A stretch of 64,000 bases of DNA from Petaurus breviceps papuanus (GCA_028583685.1 JAMXIF010001253.1:79248219-79312218), one strand, 5' to 3'; counted from the stretch's first letter, positions 1 to 12,904 are shown. Notes: generated from the sequence alone by a model not told the origin. Program-made: numbers and translations.

Positions 1-197
1 CTTTATATGTATTTACCAAATGAAGGATACTACTTTTCTTGACTTTTCTTAGAAGCTCTGCCCACTTTCCCATATAATCTTTGATGACTTATCAAAATGA
101 CACCTCATAGGGAAGTGAGTTTTCCAAAATCTTCTTTACTACTTTGAAAGATCCCCGATTTCGTCAGTATGACCTTTCCTCCCTTGCTGTACTCAAA

Positions 198-225
198 CCC
201 CCCCCCCCCCCCACACACACACACA
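198..225. repeat. Poly-C followed by (CA)n
   Basis: A run of about 15 C is followed directly by a short CA repeat. It is simple sequence, prone to length change. Confidence 0.9.
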
Positions 226-1474
226 TTGGTATATAGTTTCCCAAATTTCTATGGTCACAAAAATATTCAACTAGTAGTCAGACTTGTGGTGATGAGCCTC
301 TCAAATTCTCCTTGGTAGTCCTGAGATAACTGACTGTCAGTGGGTGACAGACACACAGTCCAGCACTGGGTCTGTGCTTAAAATCATCCCATAGTGTACC
401 ACAACTTCAATACCCATTACATACCCTTCAAATATCTACCCAAGACATGAGGCAGTATCAGAGCAAAGATTTAATGGAGGTTTCATAATCTCATTGTTAC
501 AGTTTTGAAATGTCAAAAATTACTTTAGCATATAGTAGTCACAATGGACAACAGTAAGTGAAGGGCCATTCTGGTAGACAGTTGATAAAATAAAACATTT
601 GCTTGCAGTCCAATTTTTAAAACCTACATTTGGGATATAAACAATTTTTGGATAAAAAAATCTAATAGCTGTAATACTGTTACAAAATAAATTCTTTCCA
701 GTCTGGACTAAGACATAACTGATTTGTAAATAAAGTGGTCACTGAGCAGGACTAATCTAGATATATTTGAATGTCAGAGAAAATCTGTGAGGTTTCCTCC
801 CTTCCATTTTTGGCTCATTTTAAGAACAGCAACTAAGCAAAGCTGCTGATTCTGTATTTGTGAGCAGCAGAGTGGTATAATAAGTGAAATGAGTCTTTTT
901 GGAAGAAGATATAGCATTGAGACAGCTGGCTGAGACTATTCCCTTATCAGAAATAGTGCTGCAAGTCTATGGAATGTGGGAAGAACAGCTTAAAATGCAT
1001 TTTTTTTCTGTAAAAGTATATTATTCTCCCTGTTTCCATTCCTTTCCTTTCCCCCGAGCTTCTCACACATGCACATGCGGCTTTCAACTTCCAGAGAGGA
1101 TAAAGAATTGGTTAAGGAGAGGCAAGACCAACTACTTCAATGTATTTTGGAAGCTTAGTTTCAGTCTCTGCTATTTTGATGGCATTGCTACAAAATGTTA
1201 TGCTTAGCTTGGCAGAAATACTTTGTATCACAGATTCATTAAGGCAGCTGTATGTTGAAGAATCCTAAGGTTCCTTAGTTTCAAACATTTTATAAGTTGG
1301 AGCTTGGGGATTTTGATTTTCTTTCTTCCCCATTTAAGCAGAGTGCAGTACTTGTAGGTATTTTTGGCATTAATTTAGCTAAGCTCCTTAAGTTTTATAC
1401 AGGGCTTAGAGAGTTGTGCTTCTCATAGAATCTCAAAATTGCCATTCCTTCTTTTTTTTTTGATGGGGGGGGGC

Positions 1475-1578
1475 ATTCAGGTAGGATATCTGATTAGTAT
1501 AATTGAGAATCAGGAAGGTAAGAGATAGAGATATACTGATATTCAGGTAGAATGTCTGAGTAGCATAATTGAGAATCC
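1475..1578 (+). repeat. Short direct duplication, 66-bp spacing
   Basis: Two copies of a segment of about 37 bp beginning ATTCAGGTAG start at 1475 and 1541. They share ATAATTGAGAATC near their ends and differ at several positions, so this is a moderately old local duplication. Confidence 0.6.
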
Positions 1579-4500
1579 TCATCTCATACAGTGCAGTTGT
1601 GGACACTTCCAAGGAAACATAAGATAAGAGTGTGCAGTCTATTATGGAAATAAACTAAATGCACATATAAATGCAATGCACAATAGCATAGAAACAGCAA
1701 TGTTAAAAAATGTAGATAATCTCTTCTAGTGATGTGCTAGAAGTTGCTGAAAGGATTTAGGTGACCTATGTTCAGAGGCATGAATTTGGGTAAAATCTTT
1801 TGTTGACATTAGGAGAGAGGAATATTAGTAAATACCCTTATTAAATTGACCACTTAAATTCTTATCCTTTAGGAGGATAATCTAACTAGCTTAGAACATA
1901 GTTCTTAGTAAATGAGTGCTTCTCATGTAACAGCTCTGACAACTATCATCCATTATTTCTTTAAGTCATTATGACTTATGATTTGAAATTCGTATTCTAC
2001 ATTCTTCATCTTAATTCTGCTGTTTAATTTTGCCCCAGGGGCCTTTCACAACAACAATAACAGCAGCAACAACAACTAAAAACATGTTTCATAATATAAG
2101 CAAATAAAATAGTTGATCTCAAATTCACTGACTTGCTGACTCAGGAACAGATGGTGTGTCCCTTTCTTTTTCATTAAATGTCCTATTTAGAATGTTCATG
2201 CCTACATCCAATCCAATTAGTATTTCAACTGATGAGAGCTCATTGTAACTCTAAGAGAGTCCTATCAAAGTGTTTTTTGAACCAATAACTTATTGTTTGT
2301 CTACTAACATGAGTAAAGTGACCAAAGAACTAGGATGGGTTTTCTTTTTTGTTAGGGAGCTGTATTCAATAACTATACTGTAAAATCTCTGATTTTGTGA
2401 TACTTTAAAATAGATTATCTAGTCTGAGACTCTATAAATTCTTATTCCTCCTGGAGTTAAACTTGTATCTCAGAATATTCCAGAAGTTCTTTGGACTGGG
2501 AAAGACCCTCTATTGTTCCAGAATAGAACTAAACCCTAAGCTCTAAAGTTTGATTTCAGTACTTTTTGTTCTGATAGGTTGCCTTAGCTATACTACCTGT
2601 TACTGATCTTGTCCCCCGATGACTCTGACTTGTGTGGTTTGGATCTAATGTAGTGGGAACATGAATGAATAAATCATCATAGTATAAGAATCTTTTGAAT
2701 GGTAAACCTTTCTACACAAAGGAGCAGGCAATGTTCTAGCCTTCCCAGTAATAAATCAGGGGTGGCATCTGAAGGAATGGTTATACTTTCTCCAGTAAAA
2801 CAAACAAACAAACCTTGAGAATGAACCAAGATATAGGTTCCAATGAAGATAAGACTGTTTTCCTAGGAAGTACAGGGCATTGTCATCTCAGAGGAAGTGA
2901 ATCATTGTGTAGGTCATAGCAATGTTGGGCCTGCTTAAGGAGATTTGGGGGCACACCAAAATGTATGAAAAAGCTATAGCTGATACCACCCTGGACAAGA
3001 CAAAGGGGAAAGATAGAGTACCCAGATGAGGTCAGTGGGAAGGAAATACATATTCTAGAGGGTATACTTATGTTTCCTATATGATTATCACCTTGGTAGC
3101 AAAATCCCCAACAATTAACATATCTGAGTTGATGAAAAGGTTAGTGTTATAGATTGGTATTGCTTTCTTTTCTAGTCATCATGCAGAACAGTCATTCCAG
3201 AGCAGCCTTGAAATGAAACTGATTCCATGCTAGGTATTAAAGGTTGTCTTTGAAATGGTCTACATGAGAAAGGAATCAGAAGACATGACGAGAAACATTG
3301 TCTTTTCTTTGTTTAGGAACAAGGCCTTTCTTCTTGTGTAGGTTACTATTTGAGGTGTTGTTTTTCCTTGGTTATGGTATCTGCTGAGGGGCTAGACTAA
3401 TGTGAGATCAATGACTTCCCTTACCTCAGGATGTTTTTGTTTTTTTAGGGTGGATTTAAAAAAAAATAAGTATAGTTTTTTTCCCAATACTATCTATTCC
3501 TTGGGTAAGAGGAACCTGAGAAAATGGTGCTCTGATGCTGGTGGATATGTTGGCCAGTTATTAGGATATCTTTATCTCTTACCTTCCTGATCACCTGCTT
3601 TCTTTGTATGGAGAAAAGGATTTCATTATTCTCCCCTCCCCCATTCCAGGTTAGTTGATGTCATTGTTGTTAATGTATACTAATGTAATACTAACATATC
3701 ATCTCTCTATGAACACTTTTGAGTTAGAAGGGGCAAAGTGATCTGAGCTGAAAGCAGGTCAGGTCTCTGAACACTTTAAATAGTTAAGTTTGGTAGTATT
3801 TTATCAATTCCAGAGATTCTAGTCTTTGGGGCCATCAGTTGAGGAAGAACTGGTCTCTGAGAGGGAATTGTTCTTGGAATTTGAAGCAGAGTATTTTTCC
3901 TCCTCAAAGCCAGAGCTGCTTCAACAGAAGGTGACACTCCATCTAGTAGAAAGCAGAGATGCACTCTCCAGACAGAGAGGGATACATAGAAGCACTCATT
4001 TGTGCAAGAAAGCAGTTCCTTGAGAGAAGGGAGCCACCTAGATAATCAAGAGAAACTGAAAAAGCCACAATTCCTATGGAGAGGAGGCTATGGAAAGGAA
4101 CTGACTCTGGTAACTCATTTAAGCAACCTGCCCTGCAGATGCATTTTACCCAGTGGGGTTCTTTGTGAAAACTTTACGAAGGGAAAAAGGACATTAGTGT
4201 CTTGAAGTACTATAGCTATGAATTGCTATATGTATTCGGTACTACCGTTGTGTACTTAATTTTTTGGTATATTTACTACAAAATCTGTCAGTATTTGTGG
4301 GAGAGTGTGCCTCAGGTTTGCATTGAGTAGAACACTTCCTATTTTTTTTTATTACATCATATTAAAAAAATGTCTTTGCTAAGAATAGGTTCTGTCTATT
4401 GGCTGGTTATTAGAGGAATCACACCAATGGGGTTTCAAGAGCTATACTTTAGAAGTTGATACCTACACAGCACCCATAAAAGGGAAAATATTAACTTTCC

Positions 4501-4779
4501 AGACAACCCGTCCATCTTGAAATAGATATATTTGCTAAAAGTAGATCTTTCTCATGTTCAATCATCTTTCTTTATTATACTTTGTTATATAAATGTTTGT
4601 TTTATCCCATAAATTAAAAATAAACAAAAATTTTAAAAAGAGTTGGCAGACTTGGGGGAATCAGGAACTTATATCTGGGGCTTCTAGTAACCTCAAAAAT
4701 ATATTAAGGGAAGCAATTATGAAAGAGCATGAAGTACCAATGTCAAGAGGAAACCTAATAGCTATTTTTTTCTTTTCAT

Positions 4780-4845
4780 TCTCTAACATATATATAAATA
4801 TATTTACAAATGCATGTATGTATATATACGTATGTGTGTGTGATC
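4780..4845. repeat. AT-rich TA/TG simple sequence
   Basis: Imperfect alternating TA and TG dinucleotides, ending in a short (TG)n run. No function is inferred. Confidence 0.7.
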
Positions 4846-4861
4846 TCAACATGATACACTG

Positions 4862-5045
4862 AAAAGAGCCCTAAACTTCTAGTTCCAGTTCTTGTGTTCA
4901 AACTCTCGCTCTGCTATGTCCTTAATACCTATAACCTGTAACCCTGAACAAATCTCTGAGCCTTAGTATTTCCACTGAGAAAATTAGAGGGTAGGACAAT
5001 AAAATCTCCAAGGGCATTTCAGCTATAGATCTATAATCCTATGTT
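4862..5045 (+). repeat. MIR-family SINE relic
   Basis: The order matches a plus-strand MIR. There is a diverged tRNA-related head with TTCTTGTGTTCAAA (B-box-like), then a CORE region with AACCTGTAACCCTGAACAAAT, and an end resembling the common marsupial MIR finish (GATCTATAATCCTATG). It is strongly diverged and therefore old. Confidence 0.65.
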
Positions 5046-5148
5046 CCTAAAGCTTGATAGGAAGTCCAAAGTATAAGATATTCTTGCCACTATCAAATAA
5101 GATTATACAATAATTGATATTTGGTCCTGTAGTAAAGTGGTAGATAGT

Positions 5149-5470
5149 CACAGCTGGAAAGGCCCCTGAGGATCATTCTACATTTTCTTTTTTAAGCAAT
5201 TGGGGTTAACTAACTTGCTCAAGGTTACACGGCCAGTTATTTCTGGGTGTGGTGCTGAGTATCTGAGCCCGGATTTGATCCAGGTCATCCCGACACTGGA
5301 GCCGGTGCTCTTACTTGCTGAGCCACCTGGCCACCCCGATTCTACATTTTCTATAGGAGAAAGCTGAGGCCCCAAAAAGTGGAATGGATAAAGGTCACAT
5401 AGCTATTAATTGTTGGGTTAGGATAAGAACATAGTTCTCCTCATTCCAAGTCTAGTACTTTTTCCATTAT
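5149..5470 (-). repeat. MIR-family relic split by a younger SINE
   Basis: Minus-strand MIR signatures lie on both sides of the SINE at 5188-5338. AGGAGAAAGCTGAGGCC and GGTCACATAGCTATTAAT on the right are the reverse-complement CORE region. The duplicated target site shows the SINE interrupted this older copy. Confidence 0.6.
5188..5338 (-). mobile_element. tRNA-derived marsupial SINE, minus strand
   Basis: On the minus strand the element opens GGGGTGGCCAGGTGGCTCAG (tRNA-like A-box region) and ends AACCCCAATTGC plus a short A tail. A 14-bp target-site duplication, ATTCTACATTTTCT, flanks it at about 5174-5187 and 5339-5352. The poly-A tail and this type of target duplication are what L1-driven insertion leaves. 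It belongs to the same variant subfamily as the copy at 26158-26304, in which the middle reads AACTGGCCGTGTAACC. Confidence 0.85.
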
Positions 5471-5479
5471 GTCCTAAAA

Positions 5480-6460
5480 ATGTCCTATCTAAAGTTAATA
5501 TCCAGATGGTACAATGAACTCTTTATCCTTTTGGTTAATTCAGAGTTGTAGAAGGTAATTTTATTTTCAATTTATCACTTCATGTGAAATAGCTATAGCA
5601 TTAATGGTATTATTTCAATTGCTTTTTGATTCTAGACTTGATTGAAATATTTTTGTTGAGAGAATGTAAAACTCAGAGTGTTGGGAGAACGGGAAGATTT
5701 TCTAAAATGCCCCATCTTTTCCTCTTTATTTTCTGGGTCAGTAATTGATGTGCTTGGGCAACTTGGAGACTCAGCTACTCTGGAAGCAATTGAATTGTCA
5801 TTTAATGAGGAGCTCTGAGCAGGCCATTCATCCTTTGTGCTGAGGGAAGTTTTGCATAGCACAAGAAAAGATCTGTACCTGAATAATTCTTGCAGAAGCC
5901 CTTTAAAATCTTTGTCATTAGACAAAAGCATATAATTGTGCCAGCAAATGCTGACTCAACCCATACTCTTGCTCAAGTTTTAAGTTCAGGCTAAGGAAGG
6001 AACCCCCACTCAAGGGCTGCTCTGTCTTAAAGTCATTTATTTTCAGGCCTACTCAGCAAGAACATGGGTATTTGGTATCACATCATCTCTGGTTCCTGGA
6101 TATGCTGAATATTCAGGGATTTACTCCTAGATGGAGCTAGAAGGAAGTGGCAGAACATTCTTTTGAGTGTTTAGGAGATAGGATTCTTGGTATTAAAGTT
6201 CATATGCAGTCACCCAGTTTTGTGACTTTTCTCTTTGCATTGATTCAACTCCGGAACCCATTGTTCAAGGTGAGGTGAGGCAGTAGACTGGTGTGACAGG
6301 CAGACTTTTAGAGAGTTTCTAATTTCTCTACACATTTTACCTTGTTGATATATCTATAATATGCAGCTGTAATTTCTCTCCTGAACTCTATCTAGGTCGC
6401 ACTAACAACTGCTTTCTAAATATCGCCACTTGTATGTTCTGTGGACATCTCAAACAGCTT
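5480..6460. other. Unique non-coding stretch
   Basis: No recognised repeat or gene. The minus-strand frame at 5632-5931 (99 codons) has no recognisable motif. The region holds TGCTGACTCA near 5950, which resembles half of a Maf-recognition element, but one such match is expected by chance. Confidence 0.5.
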
Positions 6461-6462
6461 AT

Positions 6463-6715
6463 TGAGGCAACTAGGCAGTGCAGTGGGTAGAATTCTGGGC
6501 CTGGAGTAAGGAAGACCTGAGTTCAATCTCTGCCTCCAAGACCTATTAGCTGTGTGACCTTGGATAAAATCAGTTAACTACTATTTGTTTAGGTTTCCTC
6601 AACTACAAAATAGGAAGAATAACATTTATCTTGCAGGATCAATTGAGATAATATTTGTAAAGGACTGAACACAGTGCCTGGCTTGTAATAGGTATTATAT
6701 AAATACTTCCCTTTC
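6463..6715 (+). repeat. Full-length MIR-type CORE-SINE
   Basis: A tRNA-related head (GGCAACTAGGCAGTGCAG, GACCTGAGTTCAATC) is followed by the CORE region (TAGCTGTGTGACCTTGG) and an L2-type tail (ACACAGTGCCTGGC). The parts are in the order expected for a plus-strand MIR. Shared L2 3' tails are the established explanation for MIR mobilisation by L2. Confidence 0.75.
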
Positions 6716-6959
6716 CTCTTTTCCAAAACAAATATAATATTCTTCTCCAAAATCCACCCATCCTCCAAGCTTGCCTATTTCTGTTGAGGGTACAACTATT
6801 CTGGTTACACAGGACTCATTCATGATTCTTCCTTCTTCTATGTTACAATCAGGTACCAAATCATGATGAGACTGCTTTGATACCATCTCTCAAATGTGTT
6901 CCTTTTTCTCCCCTCACACAACCTCTACTCTAATTGCAGGATGGCAATCAACAATTAGG

Positions 6960-7118
6960 GAGTCAGTCAATAAGCATTTATTAAGCAAATAAAGTAAAAA
7001 GACATTTCTTAGCCTTGGAGCTCACAAGCTATTGAGAGAAACAACATGCAAACAACTATATACAAACAAGAAATATAGACATATAGAAAATAATTAACAG
7101 AAGGAAGGCATTAGATTA
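6960..7118 (-). repeat. L2 3' end, minus strand
   Basis: TCAATAAGCATTTATTAAGC, GAGCTCACAAGC and AACAACATGCAAACAACTA match the reverse complement of the marsupial L2 3' end in the expected order. It is a 5'-truncated relic. Confidence 0.7.
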
Positions 7119-7179
7119 ACAGTTATTTAGCACTGTGTGTCAGGAACTGTCACCTGTCATTGACTGTGTCATTTCTTCT

Positions 7180-7300
7180 CATTCCCTTAGACTGTGAGGT
7201 CCTTGAGAGCAGAGACTACCTTTTCCGTTTCTTTGTATCTCCAAATTGTACCACAGGGTGTGGTGCCTAATAAATGCTGGCTGACTCCTACTCTGTACTA
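7180..7300 (+). repeat. L2 3' terminal fragment, plus strand
   Basis: AGACTGTGAGGTCCTTGAGA followed by GTATCTCC and CCTAATAAATGCTGG is the typical L2 3' end. It lies just after a minus-strand L2 end and just before L2 sequence that belongs further upstream in the element, so this is a separate copy. Confidence 0.7.
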
Positions 7301-7805
7301 TTGCAATACCTTCTTTGTTATTCTCTCTCCCTCTGATCTCTCTGCTGTCCAATTAATTCTCTCCATAAGTGAAAGATTAATATTTCTAAAATACATATCT
7401 GACCATTTCATTATTACACTAGTGGTTCATTTGTTGCCTCTTGGGTAAAATATAAAACTTTCCACAATAGGGGACTTGTCTGCCTTTCCAGTCTTATTTT
7501 ATGTCACTTCCCTTTGTTCTTCAGTTAAACTGACTTACCAGTTATTCACTGTGAAGAGTATCCTGTCTCTGTTCTCTATGCCCTTACTCAGGAAGTTGGT
7601 TCCCCTTGTCCTGAATGTACTTCCTTACCTTTTGATATAATTTTGTGTAACTATGTCCTTTTGCATTTCTCTCTAATGTTGTATTTTTCTGGTATGATAT
7701 AAACTTCTTTCAAATAAGTTGTTTGCTTAGTTTTTGTCTTTGTAGTCTCAGTGCCTGGCATAGAGCCTTATTCTTGGTGTGGGCCCTTAAAAATTGCTGC
7801 TGACT
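7301..7805 (+). repeat. L2 3' region, plus strand
   Basis: TCTGACCATTTCATTA, GGGTAAAATATAAAACTTTC and CTTTCCAGTCTTATTTTATG line up with the late coding and 3' UTR part of L2, ending near AGTGCCTGGCATAGAG. The reading frame is broken throughout, as usual for L2 fossils. Confidence 0.65.
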
Positions 7806-7809
7806 GGAC

Positions 7810-9760
7810 TGCCTCAGCAACAGTTAGTCCTAAATCAGTCAGTCTTTAGCATTGCATAGTAAAGAAAAAGCATTTTGGAGTATTTTAATCTTAGGCAAAT
7901 ATTATAGAATCTCTAATAGATCTCTCAAAGAGGGGGTGCTCTTCTAATTATGTTACAAATAAGTCAGTTTGGGTGTGAAATTATCAGTCAGTTAGGCCGC
8001 AGAATTATAGCATCTCTCACTTCATTTAGGGTAGTAACTGTTTTAGGCATCAGCTGTCTTTGGGTAGTAGTTTTATCTGAACTAGATAGGAAATACAAGC
8101 ATAAGAAAGAAACAGTTCCAAGAAGTGAGCAGGTAGGTGTCTATGAGTGTGGATATGTAAGTCATGGAACATAGAGTGTTGAAAATAAGCTTTGTGGTTC
8201 CTATTTACCTATAATGTCCATGTCTCTGAACTGCAACAGTACTTGAATTCCCTCAGAAGTTAAGGTTGTATGGAACTGGTTTTTGTTTCATCTTTAAAAT
8301 TAAGGTTTTTAAAGTAATGGTGCTTAGCCTTTACTTCTTGCAGTATTTTTATGAAGTCTTTCCCTTTCCTACATGATTATTCTTGCCATTTAGCCAAATG
8401 AATCTCTTTCCATTCTGAGCCATTTCCTTTTATAGACACTGTTTTCACATCCCTTATTCAGGCAGTAATGTGTTTTAATAGTTCTTCCTGTAATATGCTT
8501 TCCAACTTAATAAATTACTGTTTCATAACAGAATATGGTATGAAAATAAAACTAAATTTGAATGGCAATTTACCTAAAGGAATGATGTTTAGGTTAAATG
8601 TAGCCTCAGAGAAAAATGAAACTGTTTTAAGGGATGTTTGAGGTCATCCCACAAAAAATAAGCAGAAGGGAATCTCAGTTGAAATAGATTTAAATCATCT
8701 AAAAAAATTTTTTGTGAAGGTCATTCTCTGAATTCTTGAAGACTGAGACTGCAACAGCAGAGTAAAAACCCTGAAAGATTTTACTAAGCTGGAAAGACCT
8801 CAAGTAGGGCCCCAGTGATAGGCAGGCATCTTAAGGACAATTTTGCTAAATTTGGAAAGTCTCATCATAAGGAAGTTGGCTATTAAGTAATGAGTTTATT
8901 TTTTTGGCCATGTCAAGCACATGAAATTATCTAAAAGAGTTGGATGGGATCGGATCTGTATTGGTGGAGGAAAACACCCACACAGATGATATCAGCAATC
9001 ATCTTAAAATAATTAATGTCATCAATACAAATTTCAGTGCTATTACCCTGTCTTATAACGCAGCCTGTTCAACCTCTAAGGTGACATTTTATCATCTTAA
9101 GTATATGCAAAATCTTATCATAGTTTTTCCTAAAATATTGCTGGAGTGCTTATTCATGGATTTACAATACCTTGATTGTACAAAGATATTTCTTTTATAA
9201 GAATCTAGTTTGATGAATTTCAAGTAATCTATAGTATCTCAGTTACTGTTTTTAACTAAAATTGAAAAAAAATCTTGATTACTTTTTTTCAGTGGCTTTC
9301 AAAGAGCTTTAGGTTAGATTTAATAAATTCCATTAGGATAAAGTAAATTGAATTCATTTCAGCTCAAAATACCTATTTCACCATGTCATCATTACAATGA
9401 TTTTTATTGTTGTTGTTTATATAGTTTATTTTTCTTATAATTAGGAATATTCTGTTATGTAACAAAATATGAGTTCGGTATTTTTTTTAGAATGTATAGA
9501 ACAGAGGGAATATTTTATAGGTTGAATCAACTGTTGTATGCAACCTTTTGAAACTTGGATAGATCATGCTTTCATTGTTCTGGGTATTCCCACCCACTGA
9601 TATAGATTACAAACTTTCTGCATTTAACCTTTTATGTGCCTTGCCACAAGTCTTCCTAGAGAATCCACCCAATGTGAATTTCTTGGGTACAACAAAGTAT
9701 CACTTGTACCATCCAACTGACATCTCTTCTTTTCATTACCTAATAGATCCACATGCTTTT
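7810..9760. other. Unique AT-rich stretch
   Basis: No recognised gene or repeat. Frames at 7950-8174 and 8940-9200 lack any family signature. Confidence 0.5.
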
Positions 9761-9769
9761 CTGATCCTT

Positions 9770-9835
9770 CATTACTTACTCAATCAATATACATTTATTA
9801 AGCACAAACTATACATCAGACATGTCCTCTGTTTT
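9770..9835 (-). repeat. Short L2 3' fragment
   Basis: CTCAATCAATATACATTTAT with AGCACAAACTATACATCAGAC matches the reverse complement of the extreme L2 3' end. Confidence 0.5.
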
Positions 9836-10054
9836 GTTATTGGTAATATTTTGAAGTTTATTGACCTTTTCATTAATTTTATTTCTAATTCTTCCAAGTT
9901 CATTCCTCCATTTAATTTAGCTTTATAGTAATTACTGTTAAGTACTGATATTAAGCAACTGGGTTTTACATCATTAAGTAGTTTGGAATCAGTGAAAACC
10001 TGTGCAAAATTTCTTAAAAGCAGTCTAGTCTGGTCTTATTTCTTTTCCAATTGT

Positions 10055-10312
10055 GTTGTTCTTTTTCAGTCATTTCAGTTATGTTCAATTGTTTTTGACC
10101 CTATTTTGGGGTTTTCTTGCAAAGATACTGGAGTGGTTTGCTATTTCCTTTTTGAGCTCATTTTACAGAAGAGGAAACTAAGGCCAACGGGGTTAAGTTA
10201 CTTGCCCAGGGTCACAACTAGTAAGTATTTGAAATTGGATTTGAACTCAGGAAGATGAGTCTTTCTGACTCCAGGCACAGAACTCTGTCCACTGCACCAC
10301 CTAATTGCCCTC
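10055..10312 (-). mobile_element. MAR1 CORE-SINE, minus strand, near full length
   Basis: On the minus strand the head contains GGGCAATTAGGTGGTGCAG, then a CORE segment, then a 3' tail including AGCAAACCACTCCAGTATCT and GGTCAAAAACAATTGAAC. That tail is the RTE/BovB-like end that defines MAR1 and lets RTE machinery copy it. All blocks are present, so the copy is close to full length. Confidence 0.8.
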
Positions 10313-10319
10313 TTTCTAA

Positions 10320-11040
10320 TTATAGTGAATTTCTAAGATATCTATATCCTTAGCTACATCTACACCTGTATCTGTGCCTTATATCTGTTTCTAAACAAAG
10401 ATATAAATGTTTGCATTTAACTTTATGCAAATATGCATATAAGTATATAGGTATAGACTTTTTAATTGGATGGTGAAATTTTTAGATGTTAATACTAGTA
10501 TTAGAACACAATTATAATCATATGTTATAGGTCAAATTATATTCTAACTTCTAAAATAAGACAATTAAAATGTTATTTTAGGCCTTTTTTCAGTCTTCAT
10601 TATCTACCATTGACTAAGTCTTTTATCCAGGATATAAAATCATTATTCTTCCTCTCATTCTCTTTTGTTAGCTCAGTTTTAATTTTGAATTCAGAAGTGT
10701 ACTTCTTATCACCACCATTTCTCTTTTAAAAATTGAATAGAAAATTTATGTTAGTGGAATCTACCCAGGCAGATTTCCATTTCCAAACTGACCCATGGGA
10801 AATACCATACTTGACTGCATGTATTGGCTTATGAAAAAAACAAAAAATACACTTTTTTCCTCTCCCTTTCTGCAGTATTTGTAAAAATAAATATTTGGGG
10901 GAGTATTTTGAATATTTTGTTCTGTTTTGGTGATTGGCAGTGCTGTTAGATCTGTTTCTGAACTTTTTTTTTTTTTTGGTATTTTCTGGTAATGTTTGTT
11001 TTTAGATCATTAGCAGATAAATAAAGTATAGGCTAACCAG
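10320..11040. other. Unique AT-rich stretch
   Basis: Nothing recognised except a poly-T run near 10965-10977. Confidence 0.5.
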
Positions 11041-11044
11041 TGGA

Positions 11045-11215
11045 AATGGTCTTAAACCTGGGAATCATGAGACTTGAATTTTAATTCCCAAACTGCTACT
11101 AATTTGCTGAGTAGCCTTAGGCAAGTCATTTCAACTCTAAGCCTGTTTCTGTATATGTAAAATTAAGAATTTAGATTTAAGATCTCTTCTAAGTCTGAAA
11201 ATATATGACTGTATT
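11045..11215 (+). repeat. MIR relic, plus strand
   Basis: GAGACTTGAATTTTAATTCC, CCTTAGGCAAGTCATTTCA and TTAAGATCTCTTCTAAGTCT follow the MIR order from B-box to CORE to the downstream segment. Diverged. Confidence 0.65.
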
Positions 11216-11394
11216 TATAAAAATGTGGCAAAACATCTTTGGAAACATCATTTAAATTAAATCATTTCATTTTCAACTGTAATCCTTAGGTGGCAACTCT
11301 TATGAAATAAATCTTTACATTCTCTTCCTTTTTTCTCTTTAATTTTAAGACCTTAAAGGGTTCTAGAAATTATTATTAACTCATCAAAGTTACT

Positions 11395-11640
11395 TTTTGC
11401 ATATCTGTGGCATTTCAGGTGTGGCACAAGTATATTTGTGGGATACAGAAATAAGTAAAATCCTATCACTGACTTCAAGTATCTTATAGTATTTATTAGA
11501 AGGGAGAGGCCAAGTACTGAAATAACTCTGTTAGAAGGCAGAAAGTGATTCACACAGTAAGGGAGGTATAAAGTAAATCCAAAAAAAGTATTCATCATCT
11601 TTCTCTCAAAACTGGGAGACCCCTTCCTTAGTGCTCTTGA
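11395..11640 (-). repeat. L2 3' relic, minus strand
   Basis: GTGGGATACAGAAATAAGTA and TTCAAGTATCTTATAGTATT resemble the reverse-complement L2 3' region (the 'gggatacaaagaaaggcaaa' block). Strongly diverged. Confidence 0.45.
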
Positions 11641-11689
11641 TAACATCACTCTTCTTCCTGTTGAGGCTCAAAATTTTGAAGGCATAATT

Positions 11690-11960
11690 TGACTGTTCTT
11701 TCTCCCTCTTCTCTCATAACAACCAGCTGTCAAGCCATCATAATTCTAGTTTTATAATGTTTCTCCCATTTCTTCTCTCCTTTCCATTCCAGTTCCTAAT
11801 ACTTCTGTTTATACCTTCGTCATCTCTCACCTGAGTTATTGTAAAATGCTTCTTTTACCCTTCTTACCTTCCTGCTGAAATACATTTTTACTTTACACTG
11901 TTTTCATTAATTCTTTGTTATAGACAAAATAGACTATTGTGTCCTGTACTCATCTTGTCC
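11690..11960 (+). repeat. Probable L2 coding relic, plus strand
   Basis: CGTCATCTCTCACCTGAGTT followed by ATTGTAAAATGCTTC resembles the L2 ORF2 segment that normally reads 'catcacctctcgcctggactattgcaa'. The rest is too diverged to place with confidence. Confidence 0.4.
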
Positions 11961-12044
11961 ACTCCTGCCTCCACAAATTTGCAAAGCTTGACAAAAATAT
12001 TCTCCTGATATTTTGTTGAAATATTTTCCTTCCATTTTTATCAC

Positions 12045-12480
12045 AGCAACAACAGATGGCAAAGGGACAGTTTCAGAGAAATCTAGGAAGAATTATATGA
12101 CCTGTTAAAGAGTGAAATGAGCAGAATCAGAAGAATAATAGATGAAATAACTATATAAAAAGAAAATCAATTTGAAAGATTTAATAACTTTATCAGCATA
12201 TGGCTCAACCATGATTCCCTGTGATTGCACATGTTAACTTGCCTCCTGAGAGATGGCCTCAAGACACAAAATGATACATATATTTACGGATATGATTAAT
12301 AAGGTATTTTGTTTTGCTTGACTACAAATTTGTTTACTTCCCTTCTCTCTTTTATTGTCCTCTCCCCTACACTTCCCCCGCCTCTCAGTAGGAGGAGATT
12401 GTTGATAGGGCTTGCAGACAAACAAACACATGTGGGAAGAGAACAAAATCCCAGGAGAATCACTGACCAGCAAGATAGCT
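12045..12480 (+). repeat. L1 3' end, plus strand
   Basis: TTCAGAGAAATCTAGGAAGA, GTGAAATGAGCAGAATCAGA, CTCAACCATGATTCC and TTGTTTTGCTTGACTA occur in the order of the end of L1 ORF2 and the 3' UTR of marsupial L1. The copy is 5'-truncated and has lost its clear A tail. Confidence 0.7.
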
Positions 12481-12904
12481 TTGAAAGTTACATGTTAAAT
12501 TTATTGTTTCCTTAAAAAGAAAACTGAATGAATGAATGAATAAATGCATAACCAATAACATCAAGCTTTTTAATCCTCTTATCTGTTCAATGCAGCTTAT
12601 ATACTTTAAAAACCACTCTCCTCATAATAGATTTTTTATGTTTTATATACAATTTCCTCTTTCTGTTCCACAACATACTCATTTTCTTTGGCATTACTTA
12701 AGTTGTGAAATTTGAAAAAGAAAAAAAAAAGAAATCATTCAATTTCTCTATGGTTCAGCTCTGAAAGCAGTATTTACAGTAAGCCTTCTATAATACCCTA
12801 ATTAGAGATGACTTGCTTCCCTTCTCATATTTCTTATACCTTCCTAATTTGATTTGTACTATGGATTTAGCCTTTTAATTTGTATTACTGTTATTTTTTA
12901 AATT

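Larger units (their letters stand above)
1..4861. other. Unique AT-rich non-coding stretch
   Basis: No gene, exon or clear transposon copy is recognised. Frames such as 899-1207 (102 codons) and 3826-4023 (65 codons) show no family motif, signal peptide or repeated domain and are what chance gives in AT-rich DNA. Small simple repeats are listed separately. Old, decayed repeats may be present below what can be seen by eye. Confidence 0.6.

Noticed and set aside
899-1207. 102-codon plus frame as a possible exon
   Set aside because: No recognisable motif and no convincing splice context; chance in AT-rich DNA is more likely.
5632-5931. 99-codon minus-strand frame
   Set aside because: No domain, no repeated pattern and no neighbouring exon; not supported as coding.
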